Assembly (NCBI RefSeq): GCF_032118995.1
Contig: NC_092665.1
Coordinates: 2,888,001-2,952,000 of the forward strand
Source: Asterias amurensis
Taxonomy: Eukaryota; Echinodermata; Asteroidea; Forcipulatida; Asteriidae
DNA: 64,000 nucleotides
Direction: 5' to 3'
Shown one piece after another: positions 34,753 through 47,227 of this stretch. The position numbers and the translations under genes are program-made. The first letter of the stretch is position 1. Every line of letters begins with the position of its first letter. Below the pieces are notes generated by a model. It had not been told where the DNA came from. It was given only the letters and a program-made list of their open reading frames with translations, and ran no database searches.

Positions 34753-35300
34753 TATACTGTACCATATCTTTATTCAAACAGCGTAAAGCAATAGGCAACA
34801 GTAACTTAGTACACTGCACCCTATCTTGATTCAAACAGTAGTAAACAAGTACCACTTGCTAATAGTGAACCGTCGTACCTTATATTGATTCAAAGAGAGT
34901 AAAGAAACCAGCGGGAGTAGAGTAAAGAAACTTGTATCAGTTGTTTAACTTACTGTACCTTGATTCGAAGAAAATAACCAAAAACTAGTACCAGTAGTTT
35001 AGTAATATGGCTGATCTTGGTTCAAACCGTAAAACGAAAACCAGTACAGGTACTTTTAGGATAAGTAAACTATGAATGTTTGCCAACGTTGTACCGTGTA
35101 TAGTGAAAAACACATGGCAGCAGTTTTGCAAGCTTTTACCTTTGTTTTAATTTAAAAGAAGCTGCGTGCTGTAAGACACATTCATGCACTTTATTTTTAT
35201 TCAAAAGGTTGGAATTCCAAGTACATCGACCCTAACAACATGAATGATGGTGTACCTTATCTTGACTAAGTGAAAGATGGAATTCCTGCATTTTATATCA

Positions 35301-36579
35301 GCCATCGCCAATGATGTACTGCTCATACGGATAATGGTAAGCATAACAACATATTTCGCTCTAAAAACTACCGGTTCAGAAGTGACTCGGGTTCCGGGTC
35401 CCGTGGGCACTGGCACATTTTCTTGGTCACCGCGACCTCGAATCTGTGTTAAAATGACCCAGAAATGGACCCGTTTCTAATTTAGGAACCTCATACATTT
35501 ACCAACAAACGAGAAAAAAAAGTGGTGAATAAGCTGCAAGAATTGGGAGGAAAGAAACCAACAAAACTCACCTGTAACTTCACAACTTGTTCCCTTGCCG
35601 ATACTAAAGAACACCGAAAAATGGTAGGATGCTCAACAGTTTTGGCATAAACCACGATCGATACAGCCGTTATTGTAGTTTATAGTAATCTCCAGCTACG
35701 AACCCCTTCAACAAAAACAACCCAGCCAGCCGCAAGCTCTTCAGCCAAAGTTCCCCTTTTGTCACAGAGCTTTCAACTTGAGTAACAGCTAACCGTAGTA
35801 CTGTACAGAAAACCGTAACACCAAGTCCCTTGTGAGAGATGGCGAGGGTATGTGGAGGTACTTGAAAATGATGGTTGTTTAACCGTGGACACTCGTGGCC
35901 TTTTGGTTCGGGCAGGGGGTACTTCAGAGCCTTTTCGTTGGCATGATTTGGAAACAATTCACGCTAATACAGTAATTGGCGTGTCAATCAAGAGGAATTC
36001 ACAAATAAAACATCCGCTCTGCTGTCGGGAGAGAAAGTGGAAGGCCTCAATTTACAATGTGGTTTTAGATTAAAGGGGTGGTTCGTTTGGTTTTCTGATT
36101 GAAGAAATTCATTGAAAACCTCTTTCTTTCTGTGTTACCTGAGATTGTTTTTCCAAACATGCAGTACAAACACGCACACTGTTTCTGTCTGCTTATTTCC
36201 CACGTCCTGTCTAAAAGAGAAGGGTTTCTGTTAGAAGGATCCGGAATTCCCTCAAGGTACGGTTTTGTGACCTTTTGAACTAAGGGACTTCAAATAAAAA
36301 CCACAACCTGCCGACTGTTTGACCTACATCGTGATGAGAACTCCGTGTGTTCACAGTTGTCTTATTTCTCTCAAGCATGTGAAATTATTTGTTCAACATG
36401 TTTGGTGAAAAAGGAGCACCAGCGGAAGTTTAAATGCAGAGAGAATAACTTTGATATGTTTTTTTCATGTTTCTCTTCGTATACTTTAAGTGTGGTACTA
36501 CATTATTTCAATTGTTGTGTATTCGATTCAATGTCGTGCCTTTTGTCAAATAAATAATAATTACAAAAGGGTGGACAAA
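35301..36579. other. Non-coding, no gene recognised
   Basis: Contains one GGGTCA-palindrome repeat (35385-35475). Open frames on both strands at ~35670-36073 have no recognisable domain. Confidence 0.4.
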
Positions 36580-36748
36580 TTTATTTATTTCAAGTAATAA
36601 ACCACAAGGGAAACTGTCCAGGTAAATTGTAATAATTTTTGGTTTGAACAAAGACAAAGTGAAATTTGAACCTGCTACTCCAACTTTTCTTTTTCCAAAT
36701 TTACAAAGTCAGTTTCCTCAAGTTGAGGTCTATTACTTGATATAAATA
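36580..36748. mobile_element. Inverted pair of SINE tails
   Basis: The left half (minus) matches the SINE at 21664-21800: GGTTCAAATTTCAC, then CAGTTTCCCTTGTGGTTTATTAC. The right half repeats the tail in plus orientation (CAGTTTCCTCAAG...ATTACTTGATATAAAT). Confidence 0.6.
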
Positions 36749-38892
36749 AAAAGGCCTCCAAACTGAACTATTACACATCGCTTCTCAATTCTTTCGTTTC
36801 CGGGAAAAGCAGAATGTTGAATGATTTTTCCGAGCGGCATGTGCGGTATTGACATATTAATTAAGGGTATTGAGAAGGGAACTTAAAGCGCGGTGAGTGT
36901 ACCGATTGCAGATTCAGGAAGATAAACTATTTAAATTCACTTGTAGCTCCCAGGAAGCACAACAAAATAAAATATTGTGTTCCTCCTGATTTCAAAATTT
37001 TCTCAAAATCTAATGAAGCCTTCAAATTTTCCTTCAAATTTTCCTTGAAAGGTAGAACGTAGTCCACATTGTGTGTCAACTTGTTAATGGTGTTTGAAGC
37101 TTTTCATTGTGAAGAAATTGTCGAAGTTCTCTTGCGAAATCTTGTCAAACATTTGTTCATTTTACAACCTTGCTAAACTTAAGCAAGGGACCCTAGTTAA
37201 TTGCTGTTGTGTGAATAGCACTTTACAGTTCATGCAAGGCTGATAGTGGTTTTACACATCATTTGGGTTGCGGTCTTTGTGGTCCAGTCAGTGCAGAAAG
37301 ACCACACTCTTACCGGAAACCTACTCCCATGCCAAGCCGTCAATCCAGGCCCCAGATCGGCCTGACTGATTGAGCGATACTTCCTTCCATAATGTGCATT
37401 TTAGAAACCTAAAACAGACCTTGGAATCAATATTAGTCATTCTGTAAAGCACATGAAGGAAAGCTGCTATGTCATTTTTTAAAGTGCGTTTCTAATTTGT
37501 TATGCCATTAAATTGTTTTTATTTTATTTTACAAATCATAAGTAGTTTTCATTTTGTCATGTCACCTACGAAGGCAAGTCAGGTCAGCTGGCGGTTTGTT
37601 TAAATAGCGCCATCTAACGACCAAATACATCCAACCAAAGCGGGGGGGGGGCAGCTTGCGTCTGTTTCTCTTATTAACATAAACAAATCCAAGAACTTAT
37701 AACCAGTTTCAGTTTCACTGATTATGAAGATCGATCGATCCAGCACCAATCCTCCAGAGAAACATTTCTGCCTGAAATGATATCAACGGTAGAAAACATT
37801 AAATAGCAGATGAAGATCCCCAAATAAACACTCATTTTGATCGGAGCAATTGAAATAAGCAAGATTGTTTGTTTGACGCGATCACATCTTTTGATGGAGT
37901 TTTGTACTGCATGGTTGCCGACGTGGTTGTTGGCGGATGGGCAATAATTTGGTTCTGAGAGTCAACGATTTCATCCACATTACAACGTTTGAGCGTGACA
38001 CCAGGCTTGCTGAGATGTAGAACAAGGAGTCTATTCAATAGACCTTTATCATGGTGCAGCCATCTTGAATTTCTCCCATTGATACCAATATTACCATACC
38101 GAGGCTGGATGAGCAAAATAGTCTGGTTCCTATTTGCAAAATGATTATTATAGCATTCATTATTGTTTGCCGATACGAGGAACATGACCAACACGGAGGC
38201 AGCATGTAAAAGTCTATAGCTTCATACTGCATATATCTGGAACTCCTCGCCTGGTGCATGTTTCCCTCCATCCTACAATCTAGACTGTTTTAGAGGAGTA
38301 TCAAATCCTACCTTTAGCTCCCCTGAGTTACTTTAATCTTTAATATTTGTCTTCTAATCCCCTTACAAAGAGTGGTTTTTAGCCTAGTTTGGGTCGAACT
38401 TGCAAAAACAAATGAAGACAAAACTTGGGGGCATTGTACCCGCAAATGTCGACCATTGTACCCGGCGAATGTCGACCATTGGAAGTGCAAAATTACCCCG
38501 TAATGTAGAGCCATTGAATTGGGCACAGTTGACGGTCATTACTCCCGGTGAATTTGAACCTCTTCCAATTTCCGTATTTTCTGGACTATGTTGGTTGTTT
38601 GTGTTTGGAATTGACTAGCGAGGAACAATTCCAATCAGTGCATGAATGTAACTCGAGTATGGTTCACTGGTTCTCACAGCAGTACCGATTGTAATGAACC
38701 CCGAAACCCTAATCGTTGGATTCAAGACGAAACTATAGCCGACTGTTGTTAGCTATGTTAAAGCAACACGTTGCCTTGGATCGGTCGAGTTGGTCTTCGT
38801 AAAACGTTTGTAACCGTTTTTTTTATAAAAATGCATATGGTTTGAAAAATGTTTAAAAAGTAGAATACAATGATCCACACAAATTTTCCTCG
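36749..38892. other. Non-coding, no gene recognised
   Basis: No repeat of the families described was seen. A 120-codon minus-strand open frame ends at 37832 (see findings). A G run lies at ~37640. Confidence 0.4.
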
Positions 38893-39019
38893 AAATTGCG
38901 TGGTTTTCCTTTTACTGTGCAAACTAACACGGTCGGCCAGTTATGGGAGTCAAAAATTTGACTGCCATAAATGGCCGACCGTGTTTAGTCGACGAGGTAA
39001 AGGGAAAACCGTGCAATTT
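38893..39019. repeat. 127-bp near-perfect palindrome
   Basis: AAATTGCGTGGTTTTCC pairs with GGAAAACCGTGCAATTT, and ACACGGTCGGCCA with TGGCCGACCGTGT. The centre AGTCAAAAATTTGACT is also palindromic. Probably a foldback MITE. Confidence 0.75.
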
Positions 39020-40310
39020 AGAGGCATGTTTGTGTGCATGTGTTTGTGTGAGAATAGACGATAACGTGTTGATTCGCAGAAAGTACGAGCCGAAGGCGAG
39101 TACTCGCGAATCTTCACTTTAGAGTCTATTATCTGACTTCTAATTTCCCCCAGTCTTTGTACACTTTAGTTTGTACACTCAACTGTAGATTCGTAAGTGT
39201 AGATTCCTAAAAATAATCTACACTTTCATCAATAGTGTGACGTCACAGAAATAGTTTGTCTCTCACTCTATGGCGATGGCACCAGATTGGTTCTTCGTCA
39301 TGCATTGAGCATTACGCCATCATTAATGATAAGAATGTTATCAAAAAAAGTGTCCCTTCCAGCAAATAAAAAACGGACAGAAAGACTATACTTTGAGTCC
39401 ATGTTCATTATGGAATGACATAACCAGTATATATTCGCCACGCTGACCGACTCAGACTCTGTTGTGGCACTTAACCATAATTTATTCTCTTCACCCAGGT
39501 GTATAAACAATAAATGTGAATCTCAGAGAGCCAATTGCGCAGAGGCACTTTAGAAACCCCCGGGTTAAAGTTAACCGGTATTCTACAAGTCACAGGGTGC
39601 CAAGCCTACTTCTGAGTATGACCTGGAATTGGGTGTCAAACTGACCTGAAGTTTTAAAGGGACAAATTGATATATTTTACCTTTGGAGGGGAACCACTTG
39701 CTTATGATGGTGTTTTAAGAAGATGACAAACACCGAATGGTGGCTTTAAAGGAAATCTGTTAACATTTTACCTCGCCATTGTATACCAAACTCTACTACC
39801 ATGTCTGGAAAGTGTACATTTATCGCATTATACGGCGGCTTTAAACACGCACCACGTGGCACAGGCTAATCGCACCTTACATCAAGGTTATACATGTACA
39901 TATGACATGTATAGTTTCTACTATCTTCAGAAGATAGCATTGAACATGCCCCATGGCTATACCTGAGCTTCGCGCTCATACATACCGCCTTCTTTATGTA
40001 TAGTCAGTGACGGGAAATCTTTAACAGTATTAGTGGGCACTTCGGGAAGGGTATAGTGTACTAAAAGCTTTTGGTGGTAGATCAGTGATAATCAGCTCAT
40101 TTCAAGTCCCTGATACTTCCTAGGATATCGGGTTCTTATATATGGCGTTGCACTCTGCAGACAGGGTGGAGTGAAGTTTGAGATAGATACGTTTAAGCTT
40201 GTCTTGTTTGCATCTTGTCGATCGGGTTTCAGTTTCCCAAGCAGGTAAAGTGACATTCATTGGTTCAACGTGGTTTGTGTCTGTCTTCACATCATGTGTG
40301 CTTTACATCG

Positions 40311-40500
40311 GGGCCCAATTTCATAGAGCTGCTTCAGCAGATTGCTTAACAATTGTATGCTAAGCTGAAATGAGCAGGAAACCAGTCACAAATTGTATAT
40401 TGGACATTGAAGTTTGGCTGGTAACCTTACTCGTGTAAGCATATTTTTTGTATGCTTAGCAATGTTTTTGTGTTAAACAGCTCTTTGAAATTGGTCCCTG
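40311..40500. mobile_element. MITE of the GGGCCCAATTTCAT family, second copy
   Basis: Left end GGGCCCAATTTCATAGAGCTG. Right end CAGCTCTTTGAAATTGGTCCC is its imperfect reverse complement. Confidence 0.7.
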
Positions 40501-42003
40501 ATCATTTTCTCGTATTTTTACAGCAATGCGTTGGCTTAATTATAAAAGAGGGAGTAACAACCTCTGGTCTAGTTTTGAATTTTTTCTTAAATTACATCAA
40601 GAATTTGTTTACAAATCTTTAGGTTTTTTAAGCACTGAAATTACCACTGTCGTATTGCTTTTCAACAGGTTTTTTCTTCTTCTAAATCGATTCAAAAAGG
40701 GGAGTACTTAAAATAAAAAGTAGGAAAATGTTTGAGGATGGCAATATTCTAAACTGCAAAAAAAATTGCGGCCGGACCAGCCGTAGGTTCATGCTACCTT
40801 CCCTTGCGGAATTGTTCGCGTACAGTTGCCGTGTTTTCTAGGCCTCTGCGGAGCGCAAAGTTCTGGTAAGCAGAACCAGGGATATCTTACTTGCAAGATT
40901 TACCATTTGGGAGAAACGTTCTTACTCTTTTAGGGGAATATTGTACTGCAATTTCTGTGTGTTTCTGTAAGAAAAAAAGTTGATTAAATGGTGGTCATTC
41001 AAGAATGCCAGCAATCCTATATAAGGACTTTTGTCTTTACGAACCGGCGTACTTACATTTTTGTCAGATGCTGTGCGCTTTGTAAGTGCTGTGTTTTATT
41101 TTTTTATTAGTAAACACATTTTTTTTTTGATATCATCAAAGACCAGCTTGAGTCAAATACCCATAAATTTATGTTTAAAGAAATAATATGGGCCATTGTT
41201 TTTCTTTCAACAGATCTTTGATGCAGAGATCCTAAGACGCACTTGTGAACAATATTGCACTTTTCAAGGCACTCACTTTATGATGAATTTTCATTCGTTC
41301 TACGAGAACCATCGGTGAAGGTAAGCTTTGTTCATTTTTTCCAAATTTTTCAAATCTTGTTTGTATATGAGATGGGCATCGAGGACTGGAAAGTTTCTGC
41401 TTTTGATATCTTTACACGTTATGAATCAAGGTATATATTTTCTAATTTGGACGATGCGCTGCTACCATGGACTTACCCGTACTTCTTGCACAAGTTTGTT
41501 TAAAACTTGATGTCGGCGTTGAAGCTTTCCATTTCCCAAAGAATAATTGGTTAAAATAAGGTTTCCCAAAAGTGTTTCAAACTCGGACCTTATCAAATAC
41601 AGACATCAAGAATTGGCTTATGCGTTTGTGCATTCTAACTTCGCTATGTGACGTCATAATAAATTAAATGGCTCATTGGCTTTCAAACGCCATCAAGCAG
41701 GGTTCATGATTATTCTTTTGCATAATTCCATCCAGAATATGAAATAATATTTATTAAAAAACAATAGTGAACCGTTTTTTTTAAAACACCGCGCGGGACT
41801 CGCGAGATAAAATGCCATCGTGTGTCTGTGCACGATTCGGCTTTTGATATTCAAGAAGTAATGATTTTTGTCTGAAGACGCGGACGAAACCTTGATGAGA
41901 TTTCCTTCAAGGCGTCTCTTTGGACTCTCATCCAGAACGCATCCATGCCCCCGGGGTAATATAAATGATTGAAGAAGGCCCAAGACGAAGAAAGAGAAAA
42001 GAC
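40501..42003. other. Non-coding, no gene seen
   Basis: AT-rich; no recognised repeat or gene. Confidence 0.4.
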
Positions 42004-42049
42004 TTTAAAGGCACTGGACACGTTTGGTAATATTGTCAAAGACCAGCAG

Positions 42050-42730
42050 CCGATTACACGAAACGCTAATTCTGTCTCAAGTTAGGACGAGTCGTCCTAA
42101 CTAGGATGGGTTCAATGCGTCCTTTTATATACGCCTATGGATACGGAACTTAACTCGTCCTAAGATTAATCCTAAGTTGGGAAGAGTTTGGGTAAATTGA
42201 CGGCTGGACACTTTTGGCAATTGTCAAAGACCAGTATTCTCTCTTGGGTGTATCCCAATATTGTGCATAAAATAACAAACCTGTGAAAACTTGGGCTCAA
42301 TTGGTTATCGAAGTTATTGCAAGAGAACAATGAAAGAACAAACACACTTGTTTTATTCTTTTGTCCAGACGCGCAATAAAAGGTTTAATTAAGCTGAGGT
42401 CTTAGATCATTATTGATTGAGAAATAAACTCTTTCTCAGAAGCTATACGTTTCTTCAGAGAGAACCGTTTTTCACAATGTTTTACCATCAACAGCTCTCC
42501 ATTTCTCGACCAAGTAAGTTTTTATCCTAACAATTATTTTGAGTAATTACCAGTAGTGTCCAGCTGTCAACTTCGCCAAAATCAATCCTAACTTAGGATT
42601 AATCTCAGGACTAAGGACGAGTTAAGTTCCGTATCCATATACGTAAGGACGCATTGGACCCATCCTCTGTTAGGACGAGTTACACATCCTAACTCGAGCT
42701 AGGATTAATCCTAGCGCTTCGTGAAATCAT
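42050..42730. mobile_element. Foldback element with a TTAA-type MITE inserted in its centre
   Basis: Arms 42050-42200 and ~42565-42730 are inverted copies: GATTACACGAAACGCTAA / TAGCGCTTCGTGAAATC, TAGGACGAGT and CGTATCCATA blocks, TAATCCTAAGTTGGG / CCTAACTTAGGATTA. A minus-oriented MITE (42204-42564) splits it. Another fragment of the foldback lies at 46909-46968. Confidence 0.75.
42204..42564 (-). mobile_element. TTAA-type MITE nested inside the 42050-42730 foldback
   Basis: CTGGACACTTTTGGCAATTG at the left, TACCAGTAGTGTCCAGCTG at the right, with interior family blocks in minus orientation. The terminal TTAAAGGCA is not visible at either end. Confidence 0.75.
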
Positions 42731-42734
42731 CTGC

Positions 42735-42992
42735 AAAACTCATCTTATAGTTTGAAGATAGTGATGGTAGAAAGAGTCCCTTAAAATATTACTTGCTGAT
42801 GTGCTGTAGTTTTTGAGAAATGAGTAAAACAAGTGACGAAAATAATTTTCGTCTCGGGAGACGAACATTGTTTTGGAATGTAAAACGTATTTTTGTGACA
42901 ATGTTTTACTCATTTCTCAGAAACTGCAGCACCTCGGCAAGTAATATTTTAAGGGAACCTCCCCACCATCGTTATCTTCAAACTGTATGAGT
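42735..42992. mobile_element. Second foldback element
   Basis: AAACTCATCTTATAGTTTGAA mirrors TTCAAACTGTATGAGTTT; TTAAAATATTACTTGC mirrors GCAAGTAATATTTTAA; TGAGAAATGAGTAAAAC mirrors GTTTTACTCATTTCTCA. Confidence 0.8.
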
Positions 42993-43048
42993 TTAATGTT
43001 AATCTGTGGACATTGTGTTTTGTCTCCGACAAAAAGTACCCAGACACT

Positions 43049-43447
43049 TTAAAGACACTGGATACTATTGGTAATTGTCAAAGACCAGTCTTCTCACTTG
43101 GTGTATCTCAACATAGGCCCCCCTATGCATAAAATATCAAACCTGTTTAAATTTCAGCTCAATTGGTCGTCCAAGTTGCGAGATAACTATGAAAGAAAAG
43201 AACACCCTTGTCATACGAAGTTGTGTGCGTTCAGATGCTTGATTTTGAGACCTCAAATTCTAAATCTGAGGTCTCGAAATCAAATTCGTGGAAAATTACT
43301 TCTTTCTCGAAAACTACTTCACATCAGAGGGAGCCGTTTCTCACAATGTTTTATACTATCATCCTCTCCCCATTACTCGTTAATACCAAGTTAGGTTTTA
43401 TGCTAATAATTATTTTGAGTAATTACCAATAGTGTCCAGTGCCTTTA
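43049..43447 (-). mobile_element. TTAA-type MITE, intact minus-strand copy
   Basis: Starts TTAAAGACACTGGATACTAT and ends AGTGTCCAGTGCCTTTAA. Interior blocks are complete, and the pair GAGACCTCAAATTC / TGAGGTCTC forms the internal hairpin typical of the family. Confidence 0.85.
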
Positions 43448-45450
43448 AGGATACGTTCATACCACACGAGTGAAATATGTATGTCTAGAGATGCAAGGGA
43501 TTCTCCTCCTATAGGATGCATATAAGATGAACTCTTGAGCACAGATGTTCTGGTGTTTTTTATGAATATTTGATGGGGCTCGAGGGGAAACTCACAATTC
43601 CCTTTTGAATAAATTTGTTTTTACATCCGAGGGATTGGACCATGATTGAGAAGGGAAAAGGGCGGTACTTGTTTATCGAGACTGAGTTCAAGGGGAAATT
43701 CATTAGGAAAGCAGCTGCGATTGTGGATTGTCTTGTTAAGTATTTTATGATGGAGCTGAAAGGCCCGGGCACTTTTTGTAAATGTGTTGTTGGAGTTATC
43801 AATATTATATCATGTTTTCATCGGGAACTTTTCAAATTAAAGATGGAATGCATCGTTGTTCCTGGAAGAGTTCATTGGTTGCATACTTCGCACATAGTTA
43901 TGTGCAAAGTTGTGATATCTACCCAACACAGCCTGTGCAGTTCAAGGTTGGCCAACTCAACGACAGTGCTATAGGAAGTCGGAGTTCTTTAATAATGATC
44001 TAAAAAGACCGAATAATGTGTCAAGACCGTTTTACTTTCCCACTGCCTGCTGTAAAACCTCTCGGTACGCCCCACAAAAAACTGCAACTGTTATCCCTCA
44101 ATACCACACGGATCGATACGCTGTAAAACACTTCTACATGACACAGCCCTACGCTTGCATCGTCCTTGGGGACTTGGGACGAACTCGCCGTTTGATCAGT
44201 TTATGGTTCGGGTTCCAATCAATTTCATTTACGGTTTGAGTTGTGTTTTTCTTTCTAATTATCGTGAAATGGATATTGGATTTTGATTACCCGTGGGATA
44301 ATGATGCAAGGAAAGACCATTGATTGAATATGAGGATCCATTTTCCGTAACTAAATATTATAACAAACAATGGTCAATTAATTTGGCATTTTGTGCAGTG
44401 TAGGGTGCATTGGTCTCTTTCATGTACATGTGTGCACACTTTGGCTGGATAAAAAATTTGTTCTGTGCATCGAAATTGCCACTGTCGTAGTGCTTTTCAA
44501 AGGGGGATGTTTGTTTCTTCTAATTCGATTCAAAAAAGGAATCCTTAAATAAGACATCAGGAACATGTTTGGTGCAGAAAAAAAATTGCTGCTGGATAAA
44601 ACTTCATTGATGTCATCATCATCTATAAATAACGTGTAAAGGTTTAGTGCCACACAATCGGCTACGGATATTCAGCGTTTCAGCCGAAGCCATACACTGC
44701 CACAGCCGTTAAGTTGGACAATTCAATGTGTATATCAAATTACTGACGTCTGGGGACACGACCGATTTCAGCATTAGAAATATTCCAGATTATAGATTTC
44801 AAATTTAAGTGTGACTCATTATTTTCACCGCACCGAAGCCCTCAAGCGGATTATTATCGCCAGCGTTCATACTTCGGGGCATTGTTTATGTTTAAATAAC
44901 CAGCGTCTGGGGACACGACCAATTTCTATTATTAAAATGTGTGCAGAATGATGAGTGAGTCATGCATGTTCTTAGGCCCTCAAGAGTATCAGATTCGCCA
45001 ATGAAGGGGACTCTAAGGTCTTTTGTGCGTTCAGGTTACCGTCGTCTGGGAACAAGACCAAAACCAATACCCCTAGCCCTTTAACTTTAAATGTAGTAAC
45101 AAGCGAGATGGGTGCATAATTGTACTTTCCAAACTCAAAAGACTGTTTGACCCAAAATGTGCTAAGCAAAGACAAAAATTGCTAAGCAAAATGGGCTACC
45201 TGCGGAAACACAGCGGAACGTACGTTGCTCGCGGCTGTCAAATGCTGCTAATTGAAATTGTTAAAGCGTTATTAAAATCGGCTCTGATGTTGTGGTGGTG
45301 TTTCTATTTCACAATCGAAGCCTCGTCCTTGTATTCACACAATCCAGGGTGAATTCACAGTCTGTGATGCATTTAAGGCGACAGAACGACAATGCCGGGC
45401 ACACATTTTTTCTTTAATGTATTTGTTTTCTTTAATTTTCCACGGCCATT
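43448..45450. other. Non-coding, no gene recognised
   Basis: A 119-codon plus-strand frame at 43615-43974 has no recognisable domain. Repeats of GGGGACACGACCAATTTC type at ~44752 and ~44908 hint at a short duplicated block. Confidence 0.4.
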
Positions 45451-45451
45451 C

Positions 45452-45530
45452 TCATGTCATTTCTGTGGACGACAAATCACTGTCAGAATGTGTGTCATCT
45501 CTCATGAGCGAGCCTGTGCCAGAACTGTCA
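45452..45530 (+). pseudogene. Possible retroelement zinc-finger remnant
   Basis: The frame here reads CHFCGRQITVRMCVISHERAC, a C-x2-C-x12-H-x3-C pattern. It resembles the C-terminal finger (CxxC...RIGLISHxRxC) of some non-LTR retrotransposon polyproteins. No adjoining reverse transcriptase was found, so this is at most a fragment; chance resemblance is possible. Confidence 0.3.
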
Positions 45531-45829
45531 TGAACTATTTACTTTCTTTTGGTCCATCGGGTTGTACCTGCATTAATAATTGTGTTATCATATTTTCACT
45601 TTATCGTCTTACTCTATAGACAGCCTATCTTTTTGGTCGTTAAAGTGGCATATCTGAAATTTTACTCAGAAAATCAGTAATGTGGGTCAGCCTATAGTTT
45701 TCTTCAGTTTCCTGCAAAGCAAAATTGAAGTAGGAGCCAAATCACCAATGGTCCGTTGGTGATATTTTGCATGATAACCTTTTTTTCTGGTATGTTTTGT
45801 GCTCGGCACCAAGCAGCTCTTAAGATCAC

Positions 45830-46206
45830 TTAAAGGCAGTGGACACTATTGGTAATTACTCAAAATAATTATTAGCATGAAACCTTACTTGGTAACGAGT
45901 AATGTGAAGAGGTTGATAGTATAAAACATTGTGAGAAACGGCTTCCTCTGAAGTAATGTAGTTTTCGAGAAAGAAGTAATTTTCCTCGAGTTTGATTTCG
46001 AGACCTCAGATTTAGAATTTGAGGTCTGCATCTGAAAGCACACATCTTCGTGTGACAAGGGTGTTTTTCCTTTCATTATTATCTTGCAACTTCGACGACC
46101 GATTGAGCTCAAATTTTCACAGGTTTGTTATTTTGTGCATATGTTGAGATACATCAACTGTGAAGGCTAGTCTTAGACAATTACATATAGTGTCCAGTGT
46201 CTTTAA
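45830..46206 (+). mobile_element. TTAA-type MITE, copy 9, probably nested in a GGGCCC-family element
   Basis: Starts TTAAAGGCAGTGGACACTAT and ends AGTGTCCAGTGTCTTTAA. Flanking sequence to ~46410 ends in TTCTATGAAACTGGGTCC, resembling the right end of the GGGCCCAATTTCAT family. Confidence 0.8.
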
Positions 46207-46550
46207 GCCAAAAAATAAGCAAATACCATATTAATGATGTAGGTCAGCCTTGTTGTTTTCAATTTTTGGCAAGCAAAAATAACCAGCAACCCAGTCGCCA
46301 ATGGTTCATATTATGACATGCTAGTTTAATTTGCCTGATAACCATTTTTGGCAAATTTTTATGCTCAGCTCTTGTTTATGCTGAAGCAAGTTCTATGAAA
46401 CTGGGTCCGGTATTCGCTACGACCGTTTACTTCTTGTATGACCAGTCGAAGGGCTTATTAAAGCACAAACTTAAGAACTCAAAATGGCGCCTCAGAGTAT
46501 CCAGCACTGGATAGATTTTCACCACTTGAGGGCTTTTTGTCAGGATCTCT

Positions 46551-46979
46551 TTAAAGACACTAGACACCTTTGGTTATCTCACAATTAGCATTGTAACAAC
46601 TTACTTGGTTACGAGCAACGGAGAGATGTTGATAGTATAAAACAATGTGAGAAACGACTCCATTTGAAGTGACCTATTTTTTGTATTATTATTTTTTGAA
46701 AGTTGTAATTTTTCACTAAAATATTTGAATCCGAGAAAGACTTCAAAACAACACAATGTGCAAAAATTGTGTTTTTTTTTCTTTCATTATTTTCTTGCAA
46801 CTTCGATGAGTACCAATTTAGCCGAAATTTTGACAGATTTTTAATTTTAAGCATAAGTTTGGATACACCAAGAGAGAATACTGGTCTTTGTTAATTACCA
46901 AAGGTGTCCTGCAGCCGATACGTCTATGGTTAATCCTAAGTTAGGAAGAATTTGGTGAAATTAACGACAGTGCCTTTAA
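46551..46979 (+). mobile_element. TTAA-type MITE, copy 10, carrying a foldback fragment near its right end
   Basis: Starts TTAAAGACACTAGACACC and ends CAGTGCCTTTAA. Between GGTGTCC and the terminal AGTGCC lies ~60 bp of the foldback seen at 42050-42730 (GCAGCCGATACGTC...CCTAAGTTAGG). Confidence 0.75.
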
Positions 46980-47227
46980 AGCACAGCTTAACTCAAAATG
47001 GCGCCTGAAAGTATCCAGCCCTGGATAAATTTCCAACACTTAAGGGCTTTTTTTATTAGATCCCTTTAAAGGACAACAAGGAAAGATATTCATATATCTC
47101 CTTCACACCTCTTTTCAACCTCGCCTGTGAGTCACCTCCATCCCGGGATGAGGAATGGAATTCAAGGATGAGTTTCGATCGATTGATGCATCCTCACACC
47201 CGCACGGGCATTGAAGGTTGTTTGGGG

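Larger units (their letters stand above)
30950..35300 (+). repeat. Region of degenerate ~50-bp satellite broken up by insertions
   Basis: GATGTACC, TTGATTCAAAGAGAGTAA and AGTAGCTACATTTATACCAG blocks recur many times at 30950-31455, 31842-32215, 34290-34400 and 34753-35300. MITE copies at 31456-31841 and 34400-34752 interrupt it. 32220-34290 is mostly unrelated sequence. A further patch lies at ~52790-53280. Confidence 0.6.

Noticed and set aside
38080-38130. Neuropeptide-Y-like C-terminus (QPRYG) in a minus-strand frame
   Set aside because: No dibasic cleavage site after the glycine, and the conserved NPY-gene intron at the arginine codon is absent; the match is too short.
43208-43432. Similar short frames (containing SKSEVSKSN-type peptides) recurring at ~26900, ~30150, ~43300 and ~46000
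   Set aside because: They are shared translations of the same MITE interior; frames are broken by indels in most copies, so they are not genes.
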